Source: Hemibagrus wyckioides (Eukaryota > Chordata > Actinopteri > Siluriformes > Bagridae). From it: 64,000 nt of DNA. Below are positions 1 through 13,995 of this stretch, piece by piece. Position 1 is the first letter of the stretch. Every line of letters starts with the position of its first letter. Under the pieces are notes generated by a model. The model was not told the origin of the DNA. It did not search any database and saw only the letters and a list, made by a program, of their open reading frames with translations. The translations under genes were made by a program, and so were the position numbers. The stretch is taken from NCBI RefSeq assembly GCF_019097595.1, contig NC_080720.1, positions 16,212,352-16,276,351 on the forward strand, in the 5' to 3' direction.

Positions 1-96
1 CTACTTTAAATCGCCCCTAGGTGTGAAAGTGTGTGTCCTGTATTCTGCCTTGCCCCCAGTGTTCTCAGGAATAGACTTCAGATCCACCAGTTGGAG

Positions 97-143
97 ATAA
101 TAATAATAATAATAATAATAATAGTAATAATAATAATAATAAT
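97..143. repeat. (TAA)n microsatellite
   Basis: Trinucleotide tract with one TAG interruption. A longer one lies at 2401-2466. Confidence 0.9.
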
Positions 144-1329
144 GATGATGGAATAATACAATGGTTCACTTGTTCTAAATTACAGAAGGATCAAGACTTT
201 TTGGGGAGTTTTAATGGACTTGACTGTGAATACAGCTTTGTGCAATCTATTTGTAACCTGAGGCAGATACCAGGCTTGATGAGAAAATTGAAGTTCAGCA
301 GTGCAAAACATATCAGTGCAGCTGTTGGCTATGATTCGTAGGATATTACAAAGCCAGCTGAGCTCATGATTAGTTTGAATACCATTTCAGTACACTTAAG
401 ACTGTTAAGACAGCTTTTATTGGATGGCTACACTGGAAGGCTCTGCCTTTTGAGACTGTGGAAGACACTGCAGCATATAGGACAAAGACATTTAAGTATA
501 AAAAATGCAACAATATAATTTCTTTTGCATAGTCTATGACAGGCAACTCAATTTGTACAATCAATAAATACACCATAGTGCACAGAAGTAGCTTGGGTTT
601 TTCAATTCACAAGGTTAATACTAAAGGCCACATTCATTACACACATTCTCTATCTGCATAATGGAAAACGTTGCACTGTTTAATCAAAAAGTCTACATCC
701 TCACAGCAATATAGTGCTATGTTCTAGATAAGAACTGGTACAACACAGAATAAAGCATCTATTTTGCTCACAACATTAGCCTGGTAGTGTTAGATTACGT
801 CTAAGACATGTTAATAACACCGTATGATGCATTTATTGCCTTCATTGGTGAGGTGAAAGAACTTTGTCACTTTTGGGATTTGTCTGCAGTAAATGGCCTC
901 CATAAAACACAGTCACATGACAATAACACACTTCAATCTGTAATTTATAGGACATAGACAATATTCCTCTTCACTGGATCTAAAAGAAAACAATGATGTT
1001 GAAGTTAAAGTACAGACATTCTGCTTTAATTAGATCTCAAGCTTTAAAACTGTACTGTAAAACCATGGATCCCCTTAGTACAGATTATGTGAATGTGTAC
1101 AGTAATATTTATTAGGGTCAGGAGGGTTGATGGGGATACAGATAGGCTTCTACTGCTATATAATCTGCCTTTTACCTCTTTTTTTTATGGAAGTACAAAG
1201 GAACACTGGACTGTATATATGCTATGTGCCATTTGTTCTCATATAGGTGTACTTGTCTGTTTAGGAGAAGCACCTAGAAACTACCAATAAGGCAATCAAC
1301 TATGAAATAAAATGATATTTTTGAACTGC

Positions 1330-1461
1330 AGACATTCATCCATCCATCCTCTACACAGTTTATCCGACTGAGTCACATGGAACCTGGAACCTATCCCAGG
1401 AGACTCGGGGCACAAGGCAGGTTACACCCTGTACAGGATGCCAGTCTGTTGCAGGGCACAA

Positions 1462-1493
<32 letters not shown>

Positions 1494-1700
1494 TCACACA
1501 CTATGGACAATTTCGAGATGCCAATCAGCCTACAACGTATGTTTTTGGACTGTGGGAGAAAACTAGAGTACCCAAAGGATGGCCCCAGGCCACAAGGAGA
1601 GCATGCACACACATGGCGGAGGCAGAAATTAATCCCCCAATCCTGGATGTGTGAGCCAAACATGCTAGACACCAAGCCACCACACAGAAATTCTAAATAA
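1330..1700 (+). repeat. Interspersed fish repeat containing a CA array
   Basis: Carries the recognisable blocks CCTATCCCAGGAGACTCGGG, GGATGCCAGTCTGTTGCAGG, a CA array (1463-1492), GACAATTTCGAGATGCCAAT and TTTGGACTGTGGGAGAAAAC, which occur together in an abundant teleost repeat. I cannot assign its class. It lies just past the SLC41A3 3' end. Confidence 0.6.
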
Positions 1701-1803
1701 TGTATCACAGTGGTCTGCAAAATCTGTCTAGTTGGTCTAATACATTTTTCATGATAAGCCACTTACAGTGAAATGTAAAAAAAAAAAAAAAAACCTACTT
1801 ACT

Positions 1804-1809
1804 TTTATT
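1804..1809 (-). terminator. Candidate poly(A) signal of SLC41A3
   Basis: AATAAA on the minus strand (TTTATT on plus), 72 bases downstream of the SLC41A3 stop codon. It is the first canonical hexamer after the stop and would give a short 3' UTR. The site is inferred from the hexamer alone. Confidence 0.45.
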
Positions 1810-1880
1810 TTTGACCTATTTCTGTTTCTCGTTAACTTGTATATGTTAAACAAATCTAAAACCAGGGAACTGATCTGATC

Positions 1881-2399
1881 TCAGGTTGCTCTGAAAGTGA
1901 GGGCGAGGAGGCCGGTGCCCAGCAGGTCCCCCAGTGCAGTCAGGTACGGGATGGAGTAATTATCAGGGTCCAGACCACGTCGCCAGAGCAGCCACACCAA
2001 CACATCTGCCACGTACAGCAGTATTAGTACCTGCAGTGAGAGGGAACGAGACAGAGGAGAGCTGTGTGCTACAAGCCTCTAGTTTACATATGTCTCAGGT
2101 TTGGAGCTGGGTGTGAGCCAGCTTTAGTAATAATAACAACTTTTTTTACACATGGTATAGTATAGTATACTTTACTATGAATAGTATACAAATCAAAAAG
2201 GGAATGGCATTTTCTTCAGAATCAATTGCAACATTCAGTTCCTGCCAAGATTTGAAAATCTGACTTAAAGCCACGTTTTGGGTCTGCTGTTCATCCAAAG
2301 TGATAAACTGTCCTCAGGTAGAGTGTGTTTACAGATTGAAGATGCTGCTACAGTTATTTAGCTGTAAAAAAATAATAATTTAATGATAGTAATATTAAT

Positions 2400-2436
<37 letters not shown>

Positions 2437-5400
2437 TAATAATAATTTAACAATAATAATAATAATTCCCCCATTTTCACCCCAATTTGGTTATGGTAAT
2501 TCATATCCATTAGTTAAATACTTATTAAGTAAGGAAGCAAATTCATGCTTCCTGTGAGTCACAGGGCAGCGTAATAAAATTCAGAGGAAAGTGTTATCTC
2601 CCCTGTTGCGCAAACATCAGCTCACAGACACCTGTGATTAGCTACAGTAGTGTCACTTTGATTGACAAGGGAGAGAGCAAGTATAAACATTCATCCAATC
2701 TCTCTTGACTCCTGAGCTCCTGAAGACAGTCAGACAAAAGACTCTTTTTAAAATGTATATATAGCTAACAATGTTGCAAAGTGGCAGAAAGCACAAGGAA
2801 AATATAATCATCACTATGTTTTTATACAGATTTAAGCATGTATATGACACTTCAGGCATGTTGTAGCAAAATAACTTAGTAACCATTGAAATCTTCTCCT
2901 AAAGGTATACCCTTAATTGAGTGTGTGTTTGTGTTTGCTTCAGTGGCCCCAAACCTGCAGGAGTGCAGCACACAGGTAGCAGCAGACAAATGCAGCTGTC
3001 ATGGCAGTATGTCCACCCTGTAGCAGCCGGACAGTGTAAAGGAAAAGCAGGTGACCTGGAACCACCAGCAGCGAGAGAACTCTAGCAGATCTGGAGTTCA
3101 CTGTTAAAAGAGTGAACATAGACGTATAATTTAATAATCCTGTTTCCTGACATTGATTATTCAATCCCTGGGCATTTGACTAGAGTCTGACCTGAGGAGC
3201 AGAAAGTCATGCCAGGATGAGGGCAGCGTGTTTTAATGTGTCGGGATGTGACTCCAGGAACACTGATGCAGTGCAGGTAGGTGGAGATGCGGCTGGCCTG
3301 AATGCCCACCAGATTCCCACCTACACCTGAGACAGAAACAACAATGAGTACAATAAATGAGTAAACAATAAATAGTGCTTCTAACATTGTCTCAAAGCAG
3401 CTTTACAGAAATATAAAAATATAGAGAGTTCAAAATTAAATGAATATTTATCTCTAATGCCAGACAAAATCCTGTTCACATAAATCCTGAACATTATCCT
3501 ACTTCAGAGTGTTTAAGGCTGAATAAAATTGTGAAGTAGCTGTTCTGTTATCTAACCTGAAATTAGATCCCTCTGGTTCTGAAACATATTTCGGTTTTCC
3601 CGGTTTAATACATCTGATCCATTTAATCTGCTAATTAACACACCATAAATTGGCATAGGTGTGTCAGAGCAGGAAAAATCACAAAACATGCATGTTTCAA
3701 GCAGATTAGAATCAATCACTTCCAGCATTATCCATGAGACGGTCTGTCTCTGGGCGAACTCCAAGCTAATCTGGGGATCCTAGTTTTTGTTTCTTTTAAT
3801 CACATTTACCCCATTCCAAAATAAGACTGGCTATAATCATCAGTCATATAGCCCCAAGATTTAAGTGTGCAGATTTACAGCCATTTAAAAAGAGCAGCAT
3901 TGTGTTCATTTCTGAAGATGATCTTGAAGGCTGCAGGCTAGGAAATGAAGCTTACTCAAAGTGGATAATTATAGGCTAGAAAGAACAAACAAAGCTAACA
4001 TTTTTTACATGATTGTGTACAGCTGCATCTCCTGGCATTTTATAACCGTCAGGGTTGGCATATTGCACCTGCCTCTGAGACAGCTGACAATAAGAATGTT
4101 AACGCTGATCTGATCAAATCAAGTGGAACAAAAGAAGAAATACTGTGTGCGTAACTGAGTAAGAGAGATGTTAAATAAGAGAAATGGAATGTGAGAGCCA
4201 GAAAAAGAGATAGGATAGAGAGGATAAAGCCAAAGCAATGAGCTGGATCAGTGGATAAGAGGAAGTGCTGTGAAGAAAGATTACATGGTGGAAAATGGGA
4301 TAAGGATGTGGGCACAGTGCACTACAATAAAGCATATCTTAGCAAGAGAAAATATTTTGAGTAAAGGCAAATGCTACTAAAATTTCTTGTTTTCAAATCT
4401 AGGATTATTGAGCTTATTTCTAGATAATTGTACTCATTCAAAACTCTAAATCGTATTCTAATAACAGATACTTGTGCTCATTATAAGCAATCATTACTAA
4501 AAATAAGAAAATGGTCTGCCAAAAGTACTAAAACATTCTAAGAATCAGTAATCATGTCTTGATGCTTGAGGCTTAATGACTTTATATTGTTAGAACAATC
4601 TCATAATGAGAAATATGATAGAAGTCTTCCTTTATTCAGGATCTCTTCATGTGATAAAAAGGCAGTGTGGAAGAATGATAAAGAACTTTTTGAAGACAAA
4701 CACTTTTGCATGCAGGTATCATTATATTATATTAAAGATTATTTTATCATTTTAATCCCATAAGCAGAGTGGAGAAAGTTTAATAAAATGGGACATGGTT
4801 GGTTAGGAAATTACATCAGATAGTGGGTGGAAAGAGTGATAAAATATGAACAAATAAATTGCTTATGGTGCCAAATGTCACTGAATGAGTGTTAGGAGGC
4901 TTTGAGAAATGTGGTAGCATTTGGTTGAAAGGTGAATGAGTAGGAGGAGGTTGGAAAATGAACTGAGGTGAATATAAGGATGTCAGAACAGACTGAGAAA
5001 TAGAAAATGGAGAGAAAGAATATAAATAACTGAGACAGAATCACTGAACCATTATCTGATATTCACCAGTGCAAACCTATAACCTAAACTGACACAATAA
5101 CAGAAAGGAAGCAGATTCTTGTTTATAATCACACTTTTCAGTGTCACCTAGATGAGGGTGGCTTCCCATTTGAGTTTGGTTCCTCGCAAGGTTTCTTCCT
5201 CATATTGTCTCAGGGAGTTTTAAGGAGTACATTTAAATTTAAAGTGCAATTTTTAAGATATTTTTATATTATTTAAGTTTATATTATTTAAGCTTTGTGA
5301 CAAAACACACTGTTAAAAGCATTATATAAAATAAAATTTTATTGAAAACAACCTTATTATTGAAAACCCAGAATCTATGCTCTGTAAACACACTGTAACC

Positions 5401-8400
5401 TAGTTTGTTGCAAATAAATAATCTTTCACAGTTCATTTTAGTAGCTGAGAGTTAAATTAAAAGAAAGGAAAAAGCATCACATGGAGTCTAGCCTCACTGT
5501 ACTTAATTAATTGATAGTTTTAATTAATTATTGGTCTTTATTGTAGATTTATACAAAAAATATTTCCTTTTACACTGACCAGGCTCTACTTGGACACTTT
5601 TGTACTTGTTTTGCTGCAAAATGATGTTTACAGTTCACAGTGCTTACAGGAAACGTAGCCCAGGGCTGGTGGACCTACCGTTAATGATGGGTGTGAACAC
5701 AGCCATGCCTTCAAACCGAGAGTCACTTACAGTCTTATCCAGAATCAGTCCTCCTGCACTGTAAACACACCAGAGAACCAGAGGTTTACTAAGACAGCCT
5801 GGTTTCTGATTCATCTCAAATTTGCACAGTTTAACAATATACTTATGGATTATTACCAGACTCACTCAAATATTTTCACAGGCCAAAGTGACTACCTCCT
5901 TTTTCTTTTCTTTTTTTTTTTACTATTACACAGTATTTGTACAAATACGTTAAAAAGAAAGGCAATAACCCAAGAAGGGTAAAATACATGGACACCAACA
6001 GCAAATGCAACATTTGCATTTATCGACACCCACAAAACTCCATAAAAGGTAAAGATCACAGAGTGCTGCATAAAATGAGTACATGATGGCTAAACAAAAG
6101 GAATTTTTCTGAAGCAGATTTGGAAGTCATTTTGACTTACGTCTACTTATTTAGTAGAAAATCAGCACTTGAAAAGTAAAAGCTGGACACAATTTACAAA
6201 AGGTGAAGGTTTGAATTATGAAGTGTTTTCAGTGATTATCAGCCAGAAGTCTCTGACATTGCTCCTCTCTTTACTGACACCCTCTCTCTCTCTCTCTCCC
6301 TAATGGATTTGTATTGGCTTCTTTTCTTTAATTATATTAAATATTTAATTTAACAATATTTAATGCTTCTTTAATTAATGGCAATGACATAAAACAACTA
6401 AGTTTCACAAGATTCATTAAATTGATTATGTTAAATATGTAATTTATGATCAATGTATAAAATAATTCACACACACACACTTTACATTAATGGGTCTCAT
6501 ACCCAGAGTTCTGGTAAGATGCTTACCAGAAATTTATTAATGCCATATTTCTTTGTAATTTCACCTATGCACAATTAATAAATACATTTATTTTGTGTGT
6601 AACTTGATAAATGAGCCACTTTGTTGCAAAATAGAAATTATTATTCTTGCTTCAAGTTTTACCTGCTGATTAGCATAGCAGTGATAACCGGTTGCCAACC
6701 TGACTTTAGCACCTCTCTGACTGGTGGACTGCGGCGAGCAATGATCACCCAGAGAGGAATAAGCAACAGGAACACAGCACATATCAGCAGAAGTAAATAC
6801 CACATCTCTGAAGCTAAGGAAACAAGAACAAGAAATTAGCAGGTCCAAAGACAAGCAACAAACAATTAGCATGTTTTATAATTCTAAACACAATGTCCAG
6901 GGAGCCGTGTAACCATGTTCCACTTCCCTGTAATGTAAACACAGTTGTGAAATTTTCCAAAACCCTATAAACCTTTTTTTTTTGACATTTTTAACCAGTG
7001 TTGCAATAACATGGGCCATACAGGATACAGTGCAAAACTTTTGTCATCCTCTGCTGTCCTCTAGTGGTAAATGGGCATTAATACTGCATTAGTTAGAAGA
7101 AAAAAACCTCTTAGGTTTGTCATCCCTTAAAGTCAGTGAGTATTACTCAAATATTCTCTACTGCTAACTACTGAATAACCATAGGTAACAGAAAAAATAT
7201 GTAGTTAAGACAATTCACCAAAACCCAAGTGTGACAACACTGGATAATATAAATTCTGACTCTACATGTCAATAAAAGTCACCCACATTCCCATTTCTGA
7301 CAGTGTTGCAGCCACTAAATTAATTTGAAAACCTACATCAGTGAGTGATTTATACTGTGCCAGGCAGCTGAATGGATTTGGTTGGTTTTATTATGTAAAT
7401 CAATATTGCACCAAGCTGAGATGCCCACAAATCTTGAGTCAAAGTAAAGAGCCAAGGCTGCATTAATATTTATTAGCAAGACAACAAAACTAAAACTAGC
7501 ACCGATAGCTTTGTCAGAAAATATAAATCTGAAAGCTTGCAGTTATGGAACATGGCTTGGCAGCCAGATGAAACTGTCCCTGCTTGCACTCTGCACACAA
7601 GGTACATTGTCCTTGACCATTACGTGAGCACAAGCATACCTAATATCCTATGCTTCTCTCTCTCTATCTATCTATCACACTACATCTGAGATACCACCGC
7701 TTCTGCTCTCTGGACTTGCCTGCTTCCTTCTCATGCACTTCCTGTTGGAGTTCTCGTCATGTGTAAACTGTTCACTGCTTTTGAGGCCAAACATGAACAG
7801 CCTACTGATACCACTTGTAAACCATCATCAATTGATGGTTATACAATTGGACTTTTAATTTTTAATAATCACAATATCTGGTGTCACCCTTTTGAGTCTG
7901 GTTCCTCTCAGTGTTTCTTTTTCACAACTAGTTTTTTCCTGACCGCCGTCATCTCTGGTTTGCTCATTAGGGAATAAATTTAATTTTAAAATATAGAATT
8001 TATATCCCTAATAAATATATTTCTGTAAAATTGTTCTGATGTTAATGTCCATTAAAAGAAAAAGTAAAATGCACTATTCAAACAAAACTGAATTGAATCA
8101 AATTAAACTTATCATTTTTTGAAAGCTAAATAAGTTTAAAGAGCCTGGTTTTCTGGAACTTAGCTCTATAACATGCTTAGATGTCAGGATGTTAATCATT
8201 TTGCTCCAATAATGATTCAATGATACTACAATGCATTGTAGCTAACGCATGGAGAAATGCTTATTCACTCTGATCCAGCAACCAAACCATGTCCCTGTAG
8301 GACAACAGGTGTATAAACAGATACCTCTTAACTGTAAGAAGAAGCTGCCGATCCCTGCCAGCAGTGAGAGGGTAATGAGGTCACCGAGACTGGCAGCTAT

Positions 8401-8805
8401 GGGGGTCGCTACATTATCAGGGTTAATGCCCAGCTTTCGAGATCCAATGATCACCCCCACCATCAGCAACCCTGTATAGAGAAAAAAGTAACTGAATCTG
8501 TGTTCTATATAAAGTATGACCTATGAGGTTTAACACTTGAGAGTAACTGCTAAAGTGACTGTGTAAAAAAACACACACACACACAGATCACTTATTCCAG
8601 CAGCGGAAAATGTTTGCATAGAGGCACAGAAAGAAGATTAAGTCACACTGTGAGCTGACCCAAAGTGAGAGCAGAGATGAAAGCTGTGGTCACACTGCTA
8701 ACAGAAAGTATAGCAGCCTGAGGAAGGTCCACACGGCCCTTAATCAAGCCTCCCAAGCCTACTGCAGCCAGTGCAGCCAGAAAACCAACCACTATGGCCT
8801 GCACC

Positions 8806-8847
<42 letters not shown>

Positions 8848-9248
8848 TAGAAGAAACATGTCAGTCATAGATGGGGTCAGAAAATGAGTATGTGTTTTTA
8901 TATGTGCATTTGTAAGTGTACAGCGTGAAAGACCTGCACTAAAGCTAGATTGGTGTACAACATCAATTTCCGCTGCCTGGGGTTGTCTAACTGCCCAGTG
9001 TTGGCCTGGATGAACAGGAGATAAAAATGCAACAGGTAAAAGTTCATTTGTGAGTTTATTTATGTATTTTTTTCATATACCATCAAATATTAAATCCAAA
9101 TTCTTAGGTTGTAAATTGACTTATAAAATTACACATATTGTATATATACTGAATCTCGGCAACTCAACTATTCATTATAAATTATGTTAATAGTATAATA
9201 TATAATCTAATTAATGTACTGTTAATGATCTTATTTGAAAATAATCAT

Positions 9249-9339
<91 letters not shown>

Positions 9340-9636
9340 ATATATATATAAGATACAGTCACTTGCTGCATTCACTTTGCATTGTATTTGTTCTTTGTTT
9401 GTTTACTAAACCAGTGATATTTTTTTTGCCTTGTGTATGTGTCTGTGCTCACTGCTGTGGAAAGTCTGGATGCTAAAGTCATCTCCAGATTTCCTTTCAA
9501 GCCCACTAGTGCAGGAACCAAGATAAACACTTCTGAGATTTCTTTAAACATTTCCCAGTGCTGAAACAAACAAAGACTAAGAATCAGTGCAAAAAAGGAA
9601 CAAAACAATTTAATCTATAATTAAACCATGCACCTT

Positions 9637-9668
<32 letters not shown>

Positions 9669-12231
9669 CATACTTGTACTGTATTCATGATCATTCCTGC
9701 AAACACCAGACTGAGGCCTGACAGAAGGTACGGCAGCAGTACATGAGCAGCGATTCGTGTGGAACTCTCTGGAAGGTAGCCACTGGCTGAATGTGTCAGC
9801 CTACAGGTGAACCCTCGCAGCTTCTGTCCCACAAATGATCCAACAAAAGCTCCAGGTGCACAAAAACTACCATAAATTCGGACATGCAGCTCGTCCCGAG
9901 TCTGACACAGAGTGTATAGTGCTTAGCATTGTGTCCTTCAATATTCTCCCAAAGCTTTATGAGATAAAATTCTAGAAGAATGAAACATGGAGGACTGTGG
10001 GGCCGTGTAGTAGAGAAAACAAATAAACATTGTCTTTTACAGGTGGCATATTTTCAACGATCAGCAAGAACTCTGAGGATCCCAAAACAAATGCATTGTT
10101 CTGATGTAAAGATGATGAGATGAGATGATACACTTGTTGATTCCCTGTCCTTTACTCGTTTTACTGTCCTGTTGCTCAGCCATTTTCCATCACTTCCTGG
10201 ATCAATGTCATTGTATTTGAAGGGCAGATTTGGTCTTGATCTCGAGGGGTCATCTCTATGCATACAAATGTACAAATGTCTAAACTTAAAAATGTATCGT
10301 TCTCTCTCTCATACACACACACGCACGCACACACACACTCTTACACTTCACTCCTTAGCAGCCCTGCTACAGACGGACTCCTGTGGAAGCCACTGCGTTG
10401 TCCGAGTCTAAAGAGCATTCTGGTGCGCTGGGAGAGAGAGACCCAGAAGGCAGCCAGCTTCTTCTCTGACGAGTGTGTTCTCCGTTGCTCGGCGGTCACA
10501 TTTTGCAGCAGCAGGTCCCCCCTCATCATCTCTCACACACGGACACCAGGTGCAGGCAGCTCACAATCCTGCAGATTTTTAATACAGGCTCCTCTTCAAG
10601 CACGGTCTATTCATCTAAGGTCCTTGTCTCTGCAGAGTGGGTATCCTCTGATCAGTGCAGTCTGTTCTGTGGCATAGTCGTGAGTCCTAAAGTGACGCAG
10701 GTATGAGGATGCTGGGTGGTTGTGTCCTCCAGAGGCAAGCTCTCTCTCTCTCTCTTTCTCTTTCTCTCTCTCACACTCTCTCTCTTGTTCTTTCAGGAGT
10801 GAGTAGGGGAGAGACAGGCAAATTCCAGCCTATGGTTCTTTGTTCTTTCTCATTTTTTCTGCTCAATCTATTAAAAGCCTCCACTCCTCCCCTCTTATAA
10901 ATCAATTTAATATCTTCTTGTCCTTCCCCATCCTCTTCATTTTACTGCAGAAAGGTGTGAAACTGCATGTGCATACACATACATTATTATCTCAATTCTC
11001 CTTCCGTAACCTCTACACTTTAATCACTTCCCCTGGGCACATTAAATAGATTCATTTTGTTAAATACTAACAGTGGTTGGTCTCTGTCTCGTAAATTCAG
11101 AGGACAACCAGAGGACAGCCGGTGAGTCAGCAAATATGTCATGAGGTATATGGGCCAATAACTGGCAGGCTTCTCTCCACCCTCTGCAGACATGACGATG
11201 CTGTGATAACAGATTTTCTAAACAGTTCCTTTGCATAGCAGTGAAATCATTCATCTAAAAATTCTAGCTGAATGCTATGGCAGTTAATGTGGCCTAAGTG
11301 CGTCTATTAATGTCAGGATGCATTATGTATTAAGGCACCTATAACAACATTGATGTATCTGGGTAATCCCCGGTACATTCATAATTCTTTCATCGTCCGC
11401 ACTCTGGCACACACAGTACTCTACATAGCTACTAACTTTTTCACATAACTCAGTCTCATAAATAAATTCGGACTAGTGACTTGTTTCACAGTGTGTGTGT
11501 CAGTGAATATCTGTGAATATTCAAATATCTGTTAGTGTTAAAAATCTATGATGCTAGAGATGCATAAAAAGACTTAACAAACAGACCGAGAAGCCTGACT
11601 CAGCCTTGGGCTGCTCTCTGGATGGTTTTGAGGTGGTGGTAGAAAAGAGGAGGCTCAATAAACTCACAGCTATTCCGGACAATAAACAGCATCCCCTCCA
11701 TGACCTACTGGTTAAATCTCAGAGCTGTCGTCTGCTGTAGAAAGGAGCAGCGCAGGAGGTCATTTGTACTAACAGCAATCACACTGTACAACATTTCCTC
11801 TCTGTGCTGGGACACTGTTTTGCACTGAGCCACAGTCTCAGGATAAGAATATGGAACAATAGAGGAATTTTTCCACCATTTTCATTCCATCCATTGTTCA
11901 TAACCATAAGCACTGTGAGTGTACTTCTTTTCATATTTCTTTTTTCTTTCTTTTTCTTGCATCCACTCTATACAATGCTGTATATCCAATCGATCACTGT
12001 TCATTTTTACACTGCACTGCCGGTTTAATTCCATTTAAATCTGATGCTTGTTTCTACAATGTTTGCACCCTACTGCACTACCACACTGCAGTGGTTTCAA
12101 CTAATGAAACCCTGTGTAATTTATAACGTTAAATTACTTTTAGTATACTTCTAACTCTCTGTGCTGCAGTAATAGGTAATAGTAAAATGTACCACAAGGA
12201 AGAATTAAGTGAACATTTGTTCAGTCAAAAG

Positions 12232-12317
<86 letters not shown>

Positions 12318-13332
12318 AATCATATTTACAGTTCAGAGTCCAGTTCTAACATGGAACAGATCTACCTTTCCAGAAAGCTAGTTATTAGGTTAACTGTTAG
12401 CACCAAGTATCCAAACTTCTTTATACATATATAAGTAGAAAACAAATTCATAAAATGGTTAAGACTGTTCCATTTAAATTAAGGACTGAAATAACAAGCT
12501 TTGTATGATTCCTGCAGCTTGGACATGACTTTTGTAGTATATGTCTTACTTGGCCGGAGAAAAACGTATATAACATTTTACTATACAAAAGTTAAAGTGA
12601 TTTCAAATAGCATTTTATCTCCAATGCCAATGAGCCTAAAAACCAGCTGCTAAAACAGAGAGCAACTTGGTTAAACTGATAGCTCAGGTTTATCAGCTGT
12701 TACATTATTTTTCAGCTTCCATATTATTTAAATTGCAAAATAAAATAAATCTGAGTAAATAGTAAAATAAATGGCTTTAATATTATAGTCTGGGACAGTT
12801 TGGTTTCTAACCAGGCATATGCTATAGTTCTTTAAGCACTGACAACTTGTGATGAATGGAAAATGTTCATTAGAGACTTAAACCTATCAGGAATAGATAA
12901 TAGGCCTATGTTTAGTGAGCTGTGCAAACAAAAAGCTGTAATAGAAGTTAATTTCATGGTCCAGTGTAGACTTTTAGAGTCACAATAAACTGGGTCAGGG
13001 TGATCAAGACATCTAGTGATGTTGAACAACTCTGACATGCTAACATCTAGTGTCAACATACTGTAGCTAAACTAAGCATTTCTGTCTTTTCCAAACTATG
13101 CATTTCATAGGATGTTAACAAGATGTAAATTCATGAAAATAGAAAAAAAACAAACAGATAAAACAGGATATAAATTCAAACAGAGATGATTAAGCACATA
13201 TACAGTGTCAGCACTAACCTGTATTTCATCCAGCACCATTCCAGCTGTGACTGTTCCTAGTCCTGCAAGCCAGAAAGGAACCAGCACCTGCTGAAAAATG
13301 ACTAAAGAAGACTCTGCAGTCATTAGGCTCAT
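1881..13332 (-). CDS. slc41a3: Solute carrier family 41 member 3, MgtE-like Mg2+ transporter, 10 coding exons, 415 aa
   Basis: Membrane magnesium transporter of the SLC41/MgtE family. Exons in transcript order: 13332-13219, 9560-9453, 9005-8934, 8804-8660, 8471-8325, 6813-6663, 5758-5679, 3326-3192, 3100-2955, 2030-1881. They sum to 1248 nt, 415 codons plus TGA, with GT-AG introns and matching phases. The family signatures of the two pseudo-symmetric membrane halves are present: [17 protein letters not shown] at about residues 58-74, [20 protein letters not shown] at about 162-181, and [18 protein letters not shown] from about 274. The C-terminus ([19 protein letters not shown]) resembles human SLC41A3, as does the ANTGQ segment after exon 2. 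At 415 aa it is shorter than the human protein (about 507 aa) at both ends, so an upstream N-terminal exon may be missing. The chosen start is ATG 13330-13332, in the same exon as the first helix. An alternative first-helix exon lies at 9674-9901. ALDH1L1 adjacency matches human 3q21. Confidence 0.92.
2466..2720. repeat. Interspersed repeat in the last SLC41A3 intron
   Basis: Blocks such as CCATTTTCACCCCAATTTGG, CAGCTCACAGACACCTGTGA and TCATCCAATCTCTCTTGACT match a moderately common fish repeat. It is preceded by a TAA array (2401-2466). No coding content. Confidence 0.4.
5145..5346 (+). repeat. Interspersed repeat family A, copy 1
   Basis: Shares GGTTCCTC-CAAGGTTTCTTCC and a GCTTTGTGACA...GTTAAAAGC tail with copies at 7881-8096, 47640-47790 and 50615-50805. 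Lies in an SLC41A3 intron. Class unknown; it may be a SINE or a small DNA element. Confidence 0.55.
7881..8096 (+). repeat. Interspersed repeat family A, copy 2
   Basis: Contains GAGTCTGGTTCCTCTCAGTG, CTGACCGCCGTCATCTCTGG and TTGCTCATTAGGGAATAAAT, then a diverged TTTCTGTAAA...AATGTC tail. Lies in an SLC41A3 intron. Confidence 0.55.
9249..9352. repeat. Compound (AC)n(AT)n microsatellite
   Basis: About 25 bases of AC followed by about 75 of AT, in the SLC41A3 intron between exons 9560-9453 and 9005-8934. Confidence 0.95.
9674..9901 (-). CDS. slc41a3: Alternative first-helix exon of SLC41A3
   Basis: A 228-nt, 76-codon open segment reads into a GT donor (GTATGTATG at 9673 and below) in phase 0, exactly as needed to join the exon 9560-9453. 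Its last part ([19 protein letters not shown], then [14 protein letters not shown]) aligns with the other candidate exon at 13219-13332 ([18 protein letters not shown], then [14 protein letters not shown]). Both correspond to the first membrane helix just before HWEMFKE. The upstream boundary at 9901 is a possible acceptor (TGTGTCAG); the frame has no ATG before it and meets a stop further upstream, so another exon must supply the start. Human SLC41A3 in this place (about GLGLSWAGML) looks somewhat closer to this exon. It could be the main exon, an alternative-promoter exon or a relict. Confidence 0.6.
10341..10529 (-). other. Unassigned 62-codon ORF, possible upstream exon for the alternative SLC41A3 transcript
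   Basis: This stretch is more GC-rich than its surroundings and encodes a basic peptide starting [10 protein letters not shown], with a [15 protein letters not shown] segment. It lies 440 bases upstream, on the same strand, of the alternative first-helix exon, which needs an upstream start codon. I do not recognise the sequence, it does not resemble the human SLC41A3 N-terminus, and I found no convincing consensus donor in the right phase. It may equally be untranslated leader or noncoding. Confidence 0.2.
12232..12317. repeat. (CTAT)n microsatellite
   Basis: About 21 uninterrupted tetranucleotide units in the first SLC41A3 intron. Confidence 0.95.
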
Positions 13333-13738
13333 CTTCACACCAAAACCAGCTGTGTCCTAAATTCCAGTTGTTGGAGTATGCAGCTAGGTGGTTCCTGTTC
13401 ATTTAAAGATTGTTCTAAAGTTTAGAAATATGCACAGAGCTTGATCATTTAGCTTACAGAACTGCTCAGATTTCCATAGCTTCCATTAATGTCTTATTCT
13501 GTAATCCTGTAATCCATTGATGAAGCTTGGGCAGTAAAACACCTGGAGTGCCTTGCCCTTGTGAACTGGACAGCAGCCTCATGGTGCACTGGGAAGAGCA
13601 TTGTACATGTCCTGTCCTTTTGCACACACATTGGTCAGTAATCTGTTTGGCATGGTTTATATACCAGATTATGGACATCAAGAAAACTAACAATTATTTA
13701 CAAGAAAAACATCAAGACACTTGATCTATCAAGACACT

Positions 13739-13814
<76 letters not shown>
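13739..13814. repeat. (TATC)n microsatellite
   Basis: About 19 tetranucleotide units upstream of SLC41A3; an (AAGA)n tract follows at 13961-13998. Confidence 0.95.
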
Positions 13815-13959
13815 AATTATATGGAAACATATATACAGTAGAAATATATATAGATATTCTATAGAAACTATTTTCCCCACTTAACCAACTAGAGAAATTA
13901 ACTATGCTTCCTCGATTTACTCTAACCTCTAATAAAATGATACTTGATTTTCTTGATAT

Positions 13960-13995
<36 letters not shown>

